DNA from: URNF01 sp045638005
GTDB taxonomy: Bacteria > Bacillota > Clostridia > Oscillospirales > Acutalibacteraceae
Length of the DNA stretch: 5,447 nt
Reading direction: 5' to 3'
Assembly: GCA_045638005.1 (NCBI GenBank)
Contig: JAZUAN010000028.1
Location: 1-5,447 of the forward strand
The translations under genes were made by a program, and so were the position numbers. Every line of letters begins with the position of its first letter. The stretch's first letter is position 1. Below, one piece after another: positions 1 to 5,085 of the stretch. Below the pieces are notes generated by a model, which was not told the DNA's origin, searched no databases, and saw only the letters and a program-made list of their open reading frames with translations.

Positions 1-22
1 TTTTTTAAATTAGCAAAACATA

Positions 23-655
23 TTACTGCAACTCTGTGTTTTCGCGTTCCCAAGGGATCATACACAGCGCTTCCGCAACCGGCTCACGCATCCAAAGGGA
101 GGGCGTGATACGCAAGGTAAAGCCGTTGCCCGGATTGGCAACACAGTCGCTCATAGAGAGCTTAGGCAATGCATAGGTCATCATCAGCATCATAATCACA
201 CCACCGTGGGTACAGATGACCGCTTCGGTGTCACCGGAGCGCAACAATTCTTCTACCACCGCTTCGAAAGCCGCTGTCACACGTTCGCGGAATTCTTCGG
301 TAGACTCGCCGCCTGGTATCTCCTTTGAAGTACCCTCCATCCATTCCAAAAAAGCAGGATCGTTTTTCAACTGCACAATGCTTTTATTCTCCCAATCGCC
401 GAAATCGCATTCGGTGAGACCTTCTACCACCTGCACCTTTGTGCCGGGGTACAATACCTCCATCGTTTGCTTGCAGCGGGTAAGCGGCGCAGAAAAGAAA
501 CGTGCGGCGCCCGGATATTCCATTTTCGTTTTGAGTGCAAGCAGCTCTTTTAGCCCCTCCGGTGACAAAGGCAGATCAGTGTGACCGATATACACACCAT
601 CGCTGTTCGCAGAGGTTTTTCCGTGTCGAATTAGATGGATTTTGTAAGTTTTCAT
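23..655 (-). CDS. Histidine phosphatase family protein (phosphoglycerate mutase-like)
   Basis: This is a 210-residue cytosolic phosphatase of the histidine phosphatase (phosphoglycerate mutase-like) superfamily. The N-terminal IRHGKT motif (residues 9-14) supplies the catalytic His11 that becomes phosphorylated. Arg10, Arg60 in SAPLTRCKQT, Glu82 in LTECDFGDWE (probable acid/base) and His150 in CTHGG complete the usual active site, so the enzyme looks intact. The TDLPLSPEG segment (26-34) is typical of the CobC/GpmB-like branch, whose members act on alpha-ribazole phosphate, phosphosugars or other small phosphoesters; the substrate cannot be read from sequence. No cobalamin genes are nearby, so I do not call it cobC. 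The start is the ATG at 655, with GGAGG 8 bases upstream; a TTG one codon earlier sits only 5 bases from it. The gene diverges from the XRE regulator at 772, which may control it. About 200-210 residues is normal for the family. Confidence 0.93.
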   Translation of the reverse strand: MKTYKIHLIRHGKTSANSDGVYIGHTDLPLSPEGLKELLALKTKMEYPGAARFFSAPLTRCKQTMEVLYPGTKVQVVEGLTECDFGDWENKSIVQLKNDPAFLEWMEGTSKEIPGGESTEEFRERVTAAFEAVVEELLRSGDTEAVICTHGGVIMMLMMTYALPKLSMSDCVANPGNGFTLRITPSLWMREPVAEALCMIPWERENTELQ

Positions 656-688
656 CAAAATTTCCTCCCGATTGTTGCAATTTGACGA

Positions 689-717
689 TTTACAAATGGT
701 ATCATTTGTTATATAAT
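689..717 (+). promoter_or_regulatory. Sigma-A promoter of the XRE regulator
   Basis: The -35 box TTTACA (689-694, five of six consensus) and the -10 box TATAAT (712-717, perfect) are separated by exactly 17 bases. Transcription should start near 724, leaving a leader of about 48 bases before the ATG at 772. The surroundings are AT-rich. The spacer carries the inverted repeat listed separately. I found no comparably good promoter for the divergent phosphatase gene. Confidence 0.85.
692..709. promoter_or_regulatory. Inverted repeat in the promoter spacer, probable operator
   Basis: ACAAATG (692-698) and CATTTGT (703-709) are perfect 7-bp inverted arms around GTAT. The repeat overlaps the last bases of the -35 box and fills most of the spacer of the regulator promoter, so a bound dimer would block RNA polymerase. 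XRE/Cro-CI family repressors commonly bind such dyads in front of their own gene. Autoregulation, and possibly control of the divergent phosphatase, is inference. Confidence 0.6.
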
Positions 718-771
718 AATTAAACGCGCTGTATTTTTTTCTATTTGAAACACTCTTTTGGAGGTCGTCAC

Positions 772-1464
772 ATGAACAGTACGTTTCCCCGGATGATTAC
801 TCTGCTGCGCAAAGAGCAGGGAATCAGCCAAAAAAAAGCTGCAGCTGATCTGGGTATATCTCAAGCTCTGTTGTCTCATTATGAAAAAGGTATCCGGGAA
901 TGCGGTCTGGATTTCGTGGTACGCACCGCTGATTACTACGGTGTTTCCTGTGATTATCTGCTTGGTCGCACCGCTGACAAGAGCGGCGCTATGATCGCGG
1001 TGGATGATATTCCGGAAAACGATCCCGCCATCCAGGACAGCCGCTTAAAGGGCGGTGTTCTGCCGGTGCTCAATAAAAAGCTGGTTATCAATTCCCTGCA
1101 TATTTTATTCGATATGCTGCAAAAATGCAATAACAAAGCATTGACTACCAACGTATCCGCCGCACTCACCCTCACGGTGTATGCGCTGTTCCGTCAGATT
1201 TATGCTGCCAATCCGAAAAATCCCGCTGCAATGTTCTCTATGGACAAGTATTTGTTCCAAGCTGCTGCGCTCGGTGATATCAGCAAAGCGATCGCACGCA
1301 CCGGCGAATTAGCACGCGGCAAAACCATCGGCGGGAATGAAGGCGTCAAGGCAGAGAACCTGCCTGCCATTCTGCCGGATGATATCGCAAGACAGTATCC
1401 GATGTTTGCCACTTCCCTGCTCAATCTGCTGCGCAACGCGGAAAGCTACATGCAGGAACAATAA
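772..1464 (+). CDS. XRE-family helix-turn-helix transcriptional regulator
   Basis: This is a 230-residue DNA-binding protein. Residues 5-62 form a Cro/CI-type HTH_3 domain: LLRKEQGISQKKAAADLGIS holds the first helices, and SQALLSHYEKG is the recognition helix region. It is followed by a helix ending in YYGVSCDYLLGRT, the usual end of this domain in Firmicutes regulators. The remaining 165 or so residues are mostly helical and match no ligand or protease domain I recognise; there is no LexA/CI-like Ser-Lys peptidase signature. The start is ATG 772, with GGAGG at 760-764 and 7 bases of spacing; a TTG at 745 in the same frame precedes that ribosome binding site and is rejected. The strong promoter and its internal dyad suggest autoregulation. 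The gene ends before a bidirectional terminator. The target and inducing signal are unknown. Confidence 0.88.
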   Translation: MNSTFPRMITLLRKEQGISQKKAAADLGISQALLSHYEKGIRECGLDFVVRTADYYGVSCDYLLGRTADKSGAMIAVDDIPENDPAIQDSRLKGGVLPVLNKKLVINSLHILFDMLQKCNNKALTTNVSAALTLTVYALFRQIYAANPKNPAAMFSMDKYLFQAAALGDISKAIARTGELARGKTIGGNEGVKAENLPAILPDDIARQYPMFATSLLNLLRNAESYMQEQ

Positions 1465-1473
1465 TAGATTTTT

Positions 1474-1501
1474 AAAAAAGCTGCCGTTTGGCAGCTTTTT
1501 T
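1474..1501. terminator. Bidirectional intrinsic terminator between convergent genes
   Basis: GCTGCC (1480-1485), loop GTTT, GGCAGC (1490-1495) form a perfect 6-bp stem, flanked by six A on the left and six T on the right. The U tract therefore exists in transcripts of both strands. It starts 9 bases after the regulator stop codon at 1464, and 3 bases beyond the stop of the convergent membrane gene at 1505. One element can serve both genes. Confidence 0.92.
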
Positions 1502-1504
1502 GTT

Positions 1505-2038
1505 TTAACCTTTTTTTCTCAAAAAGCGAGAAAAATCTATCGGGTTTGCCAACAAAGGCAGCACCAACATCACCAGCGCCAACGCCGCAAACAGGATAAT
1601 GGTGACCAGTTCACTCGCGGGTAATATGTATGCGATAAACAGTGCGCTCTCAACGGCATATATCAAGCCGATAACGCGCATCAGTATCGCATCAAAAGCA
1701 GTACCCTGCACAGCCGACAATGCCGCTGCAGGCAATACCAATTGGGTGACGATCAGCAAAAACAGATATTCCGCATGGAACAACCCCATGCACGCCAATA
1801 TAAGCAGCAAAACCGGCGCTGCTGCTGCCAGCAGGATCTCATATACGCGGACAAGCAAACGCGCCGCAGCATGCTTCCACAAAAAAATCGGCGGTAATGC
1901 AAGCACAGTTGCCACCAACAGCAACCAAAAGGATGTGATTTTCAGCAAGGTGGTGAGTATGACCGTCACCGCCGCAAAGATCACCAACAGTTTTTTATAC
2001 AGTTCCACCGCTTCGGGTTTTTCTTTTCTCAGTGCCAT
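1505..2038 (-). CDS. Six-helix integral membrane protein of unknown function
   Basis: This 177-residue protein is almost entirely hydrophobic. Predicted membrane helices lie at about residues 17-33, 35-54, 63-86, 89-110, 118-139 and 142-164. A short charged N-terminus (MALRKEKPEAVELYKK) and a basic C-terminus (SRFLRKKG) flank them. I recognise no family, and there is no catalytic or transporter signature motif. An in-frame TTG at 2095 would add 19 residues. I reject it because that segment is the gene's own promoter, and because GGAGG sits 5 bases upstream of the ATG at 2038. The gene lies 53 bases downstream of another membrane protein gene on the same strand but has its own promoter, so it can be expressed separately. 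It ends at the shared terminator at 1474-1501. Confidence 0.8.
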   Translation of the reverse strand: MALRKEKPEAVELYKKLLVIFAAVTVILTTLLKITSFWLLLVATVLALPPIFLWKHAAARLLVRVYEILLAAAAPVLLLILACMGLFHAEYLFLLIVTQLVLPAAALSAVQGTAFDAILMRVIGLIYAVESALFIAYILPASELVTIILFAALALVMLVLPLLANPIDFSRFLRKKG

Positions 2039-2066
2039 AGTAACCTCCGCGTAAATTGATAGTAAC

Positions 2067-2095
2067 AGTATACAGCATCCGATAAGAAAAATCAA
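2067..2095 (-). promoter_or_regulatory. Sigma-A promoter of the six-helix membrane protein gene
   Basis: On the minus strand, -35 TTGATT (2095-2090) and -10 TATACT (2072-2067, five of six) are 17 bases apart. The -35 box overlaps the TGA stop of the upstream gene (2094-2092). Initiation near 2060 would leave a leader of roughly 22 bases carrying GGAGG before the ATG at 2038. Confidence 0.75.
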
Positions 2096-2880
2096 GTTTC
2101 CCGCAGCACTCTTGTGTGAAATATCTGTGAAGAATTCTTCGGTTGCAGCGATATAGGGTGACGACGCAGCAGTATTGCGATCTCAACATGCAGCACAAAC
2201 CGCTGTAACGAAAAAGGTATCAATATCCAAGGCAGCGCTTTTGCATATCGCCGCAGTAGCTTTCCGCTCAGTTTACAGGTCTGTTGTATCGCCTGTTTCC
2301 AGGAGCCGATCATCTGCGGGCGGCTGTACCACGCAACCTGCAAACGGCGCACAAAAATCCACGCAGCCAACTCCCCTGCCGCACCAAGCAATATACCACT
2401 ACCGCAAAGCAGCGCTTGCAGCAACGCCTGCTGTTCCAAACCACCCAGCGCAATCAACAGTATCCCGGGAAAACCTGCCACGGCATAGCAAAAAAGCCGC
2501 CATATATCCCATTGTAATTGTTTTTTGATCGCTTGCGGTATATGACGGTATTCCGCGAAAAAGCCACGCAATATCGTTGTAAAAGGAACGGCGGTTTGCA
2601 GATCATCTATCTCGCAGGTAGCTGCCATCTCCGTATGATATCCCATTGCCAACCGCTTGCAGCATACATAATACCCGACGTGTGCCGGCGCAAGCAATAT
2701 TCTGTTAAGCAAAAAGCTGCCGCAAAGCGTTATTCCTTGCCACCAAATCGTTGTGGGTAGAAAGCGGCGTGCCAGTAATTCCGTTGCGATCGGCACCAAC
2801 CAACACAGCAATATCCACAGTTCGATAATATACAGCTGCATACGATGTCCTTTGAGACATTCCCTGCCGGCAGATAACAT
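2092..2880 (-). CDS. Multi-pass membrane protein of unknown function (possibly DUF975-like)
   Basis: This is a 262-residue integral membrane protein. Hydrophobic helices lie at about residues 18-37, 44-70, 128-149, 157-178 and 213-236. A soluble loop (about 71-125) contains acidic residues and the segment ILRGFFAEYRHIPQAIKKQL. The layout of a G-Y-K-R-L-A-G stretch after helix 2, then an FxxxFxxY-like loop leading into a helix with FPGILLI, faintly resembles DUF975 membrane proteins. That is a resemblance by eye only. The C-terminus is basic and polar. The start is taken as ATG 2880, where GAGGG lies 7 bases upstream. An in-frame ATG at 2841 with AAGGA 6 bases upstream is a real alternative and would remove 13 residues. 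The upstream ribosome binding site is buried in a hairpin described separately. Function unknown. Confidence 0.72.
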   Translation of the reverse strand: MLSAGRECLKGHRMQLYIIELWILLCWLVPIATELLARRFLPTTIWWQGITLCGSFLLNRILLAPAHVGYYVCCKRLAMGYHTEMAATCEIDDLQTAVPFTTILRGFFAEYRHIPQAIKKQLQWDIWRLFCYAVAGFPGILLIALGGLEQQALLQALLCGSGILLGAAGELAAWIFVRRLQVAWYSRPQMIGSWKQAIQQTCKLSGKLLRRYAKALPWILIPFSLQRFVLHVEIAILLRRHPISLQPKNSSQIFHTRVLRET

Positions 2881-2927
2881 AAAAACACCCTCTTTTCCCT
2901 TTAGTATGGGCAAAGAAAGGTGTTTTT
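2881..2927 (-). terminator. Long terminator-like hairpin after uppP that covers the next gene's RBS
   Basis: On the minus strand, AAAAACACC (2927-2919) pairs with GGTGTTTTT (2889-2881). Inside this, UCUUU pairs with AAAGA and CCC with GGG around an 8-base loop, giving about 17 bp with small internal loops. The 3' arm ends in five U, so it can act as the uppP terminator 67 bases past its stop. The same arm contains the GAGGG ribosome binding site of the next gene, whose ATG starts at the following base (2880). Confidence 0.65.
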
Positions 2928-2932
2928 AGCAA
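2903..2932 (-). promoter_or_regulatory. Candidate weak promoter inside the hairpin
   Basis: Minus-strand TTGCTA (2932-2927) and CATACT (2908-2903), 18 bases apart, each match four of six consensus bases. Initiation near 2896 would give a leader of about 16 bases that contains GAGGG but lacks the 5' arm of the hairpin, so the ribosome binding site would be free. The match is weak and could be chance. Confidence 0.35.
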
Positions 2933-2994
2933 TTTTTACAGTAGGTTGAGCGGAAACCCGCCTTTTAAAAATAGGTTCGAATTATTCCCTATAA

Positions 2995-3825
2995 TTACAG
3001 CCAACCGAGCGCCCAGCACAAAAGCACCACCGCGCCAAGCACGATGCGGTACCAGCCAAAGGGCTTGAAATCATGCTTTTGGATAAAGCGGATGAGGAAA
3101 CGGATCACGATCACCGAAACCACAAAGGCAACTACGCTGCCCACCGCAAGCAATATCCATTCGAGTGTAGAGAAGGAAAGTCCTTCCATCACAAATTTCA
3201 GCACCTTCAAAAGGCTGGCACCTAACATCACCGGCACCGCCATGAAAAACGAAAATTCCGCGGCAACGGTACGGGAAGTCCCCACGAGGGTCGCGCCCAA
3301 AATAGTGGAACCCGAGCGGGAAGTACCCGGAATAAGGGCGAGCATTTGGAAAGCGCCGATCGCCAAAGCGTGTTTATAGCTAAGCTCCGCAAGATCGGTG
3401 ACATTTGCCTTGTGCTTACGGGATTCCATCCAGATAAAAGCAACACCGTAGACGATCAGCGCCACAGCGATCACCACCGGCACCGACAGTTTTTCGTCGA
3501 TGATGTCATCGAGCAGCAAACCTGCCACAGCAGCGGGGATACTGGCAACCAGCACCTTCGACCACAGCACCCAGGTGCTTTTTTTCTCGACAGCGGTCTT
3601 TTTCGGCGAGAAGGGATTGAGTTTATGGAAATACAGCACCAGCACAGCCAAAATGGAGCCGAGCTGGATTACCACCTTAAACACATCGAAAAACGCTTCT
3701 GTGACCTGCATTTTCCATACAGAATCCAAAAGCAGGATATGTCCGGTGCTACTGATAGGCAGCCACTCGGTGATACCTTGTAAAACGCCCTGCAGGATTG
3801 CCTTAAGTATTTCAATAAACGCCAT
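2995..3825 (-). CDS. uppP: Undecaprenyl-diphosphatase (UppP/BacA)
   Basis: This 276-residue integral membrane enzyme dephosphorylates undecaprenyl pyrophosphate to undecaprenyl phosphate, recycling the lipid carrier for peptidoglycan and other surface polymers. It is also linked to bacitracin resistance. Both family signatures are intact: the (E/Q)xxxE region QGITEWLPISSTGH (16-29), with Glu20, Ser26 and His29; and PGTSRSGST (166-174), with the essential Arg170. Seven to eight hydrophobic segments span the whole length, which is normal for the family. The ATG at 3825 has AAAGGG 7 bases upstream. The stop of the YdbC-like gene is 39 bases upstream with no terminator between, so the two are probably cotranscribed. 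A terminator-like hairpin follows at 2881-2927. The identification is secure. Confidence 0.97.
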   Translation of the reverse strand: MAFIEILKAILQGVLQGITEWLPISSTGHILLLDSVWKMQVTEAFFDVFKVVIQLGSILAVLVLYFHKLNPFSPKKTAVEKKSTWVLWSKVLVASIPAAVAGLLLDDIIDEKLSVPVVIAVALIVYGVAFIWMESRKHKANVTDLAELSYKHALAIGAFQMLALIPGTSRSGSTILGATLVGTSRTVAAEFSFFMAVPVMLGASLLKVLKFVMEGLSFSTLEWILLAVGSVVAFVVSVIVIRFLIRFIQKHDFKPFGWYRIVLGAVVLLCWALGWL

Positions 3826-3864
3826 GAAAACACCCTTTCAACGGTTTAGGATATATCAACCCTA

Positions 3865-4086
3865 TTACAGATCGATCTCATTGAGCAGATCACGCAGCAA
3901 AATGATCTCGTCGGGCGAGAAAGTAACGCCCTTGCCCATTTTGGTGTGATCCGGAGACCACTCACGGATATCATACTTCGGGGCACGGTCATTCCAGCTG
4001 ATGAGGTTGACTTCTTTGGTCCAACCTTTAGCGGACTCGGACAGCACACCACAGTTTTTCACGATTTCATACTTCAGTTCAGGCAT
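3865..4086 (-). CDS. YdbC-type PC4 family ssDNA/RNA-binding protein
   Basis: This small protein of 73 residues resembles the bacterial YdbC group of the PC4 (transcriptional coactivator p15) fold; a Lactococcus member binds single-stranded DNA as a homodimer. Recognisable landmarks are the opening ELKYEIVKNCGVLSES, GWTKEVNLISWN (21-32), the core KYDIREW (37-43) and MGKGVTFSPDE (50-60), followed by a C-terminal helix LLRDLLNEI. The residues K, W and R spread over these beta strands suit nucleic-acid binding. The start is the ATG at 4086, with AAGGAG upstream at 9 bases of spacing; a TTG three codons earlier abuts the RBS and is rejected. It lies between the DivIVA-like gene and uppP on the same strand, probably in one operon. 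Its cellular role is not known; a part in replication, repair or transcription is only family-based inference. Confidence 0.87.
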   Translation of the reverse strand: MPELKYEIVKNCGVLSESAKGWTKEVNLISWNDRAPKYDIREWSPDHTKMGKGVTFSPDEIILLRDLLNEIDL

Positions 4087-4110
4087 ATTTAACAACTCCT
4101 TATATTTTCA

Positions 4111-4133
4111 GTCAAGTATATGCTACACTTGAC
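4111..4133 (-). promoter_or_regulatory. Dyad / 10-bp RNA hairpin upstream of ydbC
   Basis: On the minus strand, GTCAAGTGTA (4133-4124) and TATACTTGAC (4120-4111) surround GCA. In RNA all ten positions pair, using one G-U, and close a triloop. On the plus strand one position becomes an A-C mismatch, so the structure fits minus-strand transcripts best. It begins 4 bases after the stop that closes the +1 frame of the DivIVA-like gene (4138) and ends 11 bases before the AAGGAG. There is no U tract, so it is not a standard terminator. It also contains TATACT (4120-4115), a possible -10 box without a convincing -35. Confidence 0.6.
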
Positions 4134-4137
4134 AAAT

Positions 4138-4266
4138 TTAACCCAATAACCAATCGCCGATGGCATCTAATAAACCGGCGATACCTTTCGACGAGGGGGA
4201 TTTTCGTTCGGAAACGCCGCCATTTCTGATCACGGTTGTCGTTCGTGTTCTCACAGGCGGCTTATC
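4138..4266 (-). other. Out-of-frame C-terminal extension of the DivIVA-like gene
   Basis: Directly after the T6 run, the +1 frame is open for 42 codons and ends with TAA at 4140-4138. The peptide starts DKPPVRTRTTTVIRNGG, continues with a Ser/Lys-rich stretch, and ends KGIAGLLDAIGDWLLG, which looks like an amphipathic or membrane-associating helix. Joined to residue 226 of the upstream frame it would give a protein of 268 residues. It fills the gap up to the ydbC leader hairpin. A 42-codon open frame can occur by chance, so the composition of the peptide is the main support. Confidence 0.6.
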
Positions 4267-4945
4267 GAAAAAAGTGCGTATCGGTGTCCGATGTCACCTT
4301 TTTATCAAACTGTTGAAACCAAGCAGACAGCGCAGCTGCATCCTTTTCGTTAGCTGCCGCCGTTTCACTGCGGATAGCGGCCGTACGGGAACGCAATTCT
4401 TCCAATTCTGCCGTCAGCTTCACGGTCATCTGCTCCACCTCGCTCAGCGTGCGCTCGGTACGACGCTGACTTTCCTGGATACGTGCACGAACGTTTTCCC
4501 GCACAAATGCGGTAGCATCACGGCTTTCGCCGAACATTCTTTCAAATGTATCTAACTCGGTTTGCTGTGCGTTCAACTGCTGCTTCAAAATCTCGTTCTC
4601 GTTTTGTAAACGGTCGCAACGAGAAACCGCTTCCTCGGTCGCCGCCAGTTTAATACCCATTTGCCTGTTTTCTTCCTCAACAACCGAGAGATGCTGTTTG
4701 GTTGTTTCGAGCGTCTTTTGAGTCTCTTCGGCAACCGCTGCTTTTTCGCGCAGCACCGCTACCTCCTGCTCAAGAGCAGGCAGTTTCTCCTCCAACGCAT
4801 TTTTCTGCTCACGCAATATTTCTGTTTCCTGCTGTGCAGCAGACAGTTCCTCAAAATGAGCCGTATTTAAAGAATCTATGTAATTTAAAACATCCTCTTT
4901 ACGAAAACCGCGAAATGCTGTTGCAAAAAAGCCGTTTTCTGCCAT
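4262..4945 (-). CDS. DivIVA-like coiled-coil protein (possible frameshift at 3' end)
   Basis: This 227-residue protein opens with FFATAFRGFRKEDVLNYIDS (6-25). This resembles the DivIVA N-terminal module, which in known members binds curved membrane at septa and poles. Residues about 28-135 are a long Glu/Gln/Leu-rich coiled coil (LREQKNALEEKLPALEQEVA and similar heptads). A second helical region (about 145-215) is rich in Ala, Arg and Glu. A cytosolic, membrane-recruited scaffold in division or growth is the family-based inference; the exact subtype is not assigned. The ATG at 4945 has AAGGAAGGA upstream, but at about 13 bases, longer than usual. The frame ends THFFR-stop at a T6 run (4273-4268), and a +1 shift continues into 42 plausible codons. 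Divergent from ssrA; followed by ydbC and uppP. Confidence 0.8.
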   Translation of the reverse strand: MAENGFFATAFRGFRKEDVLNYIDSLNTAHFEELSAAQQETEILREQKNALEEKLPALEQEVAVLREKAAVAEETQKTLETTKQHLSVVEEENRQMGIKLAATEEAVSRCDRLQNENEILKQQLNAQQTELDTFERMFGESRDATAFVRENVRARIQESQRRTERTLSEVEQMTVKLTAELEELRSRTAAIRSETAAANEKDAAALSAWFQQFDKKVTSDTDTHFFR

Positions 4946-4985
4946 TTTTCGCTCACTGTCCTTCCTTTTTCATGCATACTAATGT

Positions 4986-4994
4986 AGTATAACA
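4986..4994 (-). promoter_or_regulatory. Extended -10 promoter of the DivIVA-like gene
   Basis: Minus-strand TGTTATACT (4994-4986) is an extended -10 element: TG, one base, then TATACT. The hexamer 17 bases upstream is only a weak -35 match (TTTTCT), which an extended -10 can tolerate. Start near 4979 would give a leader of about 34 bases to the ATG at 4945. Confidence 0.55.
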
Positions 4995-5038
4995 TATATT
5001 TATAAAAAAGAAAAGAGTTTTTTGGAAATCATTTTTTA

Positions 5039-5067
5039 TTGACAAAAACTTAAAAACTGGATAGAAT
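5039..5067 (+). promoter_or_regulatory. Strong sigma-A promoter of ssrA
   Basis: Perfect -35 TTGACA (5039-5044) and -10 TAGAAT (5062-5067, five of six) are separated by 17 bases. A long A/T-rich tract (about 4991-5038) lies upstream and could act as an UP element. Initiation near 5074 leaves about a dozen bases of 5' precursor before the mature tmRNA end at 5086, to be trimmed presumably by RNase P. Confidence 0.88.
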
Positions 5068-5085
5068 ACTACTACATCGTAATAT

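Noticed and set aside
216..584. Plus-strand open frame of 122 codons
   Set aside because: It is antisense to the histidine phosphatase, whose catalytic motifs are all intact on the minus strand.
745..771. TTG start extending the XRE regulator by nine residues
   Set aside because: The extension contains the GGAGG of the ATG at 772 and has no ribosome binding site of its own.
2950..2961. GCGG-AAAC-CCGC hairpin after uppP as a terminator
   Set aside because: The stem is only 4 bp and has no U tract on the minus strand; the larger hairpin at 2881-2927 is a better terminator.
4129..4134. Perfect TTGACA on the plus strand
   Set aside because: No -10 box at 16-18 bases and no plus-strand gene follows; it is part of the dyad arm.
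4280..4292. ATCGG/CCGAT hairpin near the T6 run as a terminator or frameshift stimulator
   Set aside because: A 5-bp stem with a 6-base gap before the T run is weak for termination, and it lies upstream of the shift site rather than downstream.
4160..4555. Plus-strand open frame of 131 codons
   Set aside because: It is antisense to the DivIVA-like coiled-coil frame and its tail. No ribosome binding site and no protein-like pattern were seen.
4951..4971. Six-codon frame MKKEGQ before the DivIVA-like gene
   Set aside because: It is too short, has no ribosome binding site of its own, and overlaps the RBS region of the real gene; chance is sufficient.
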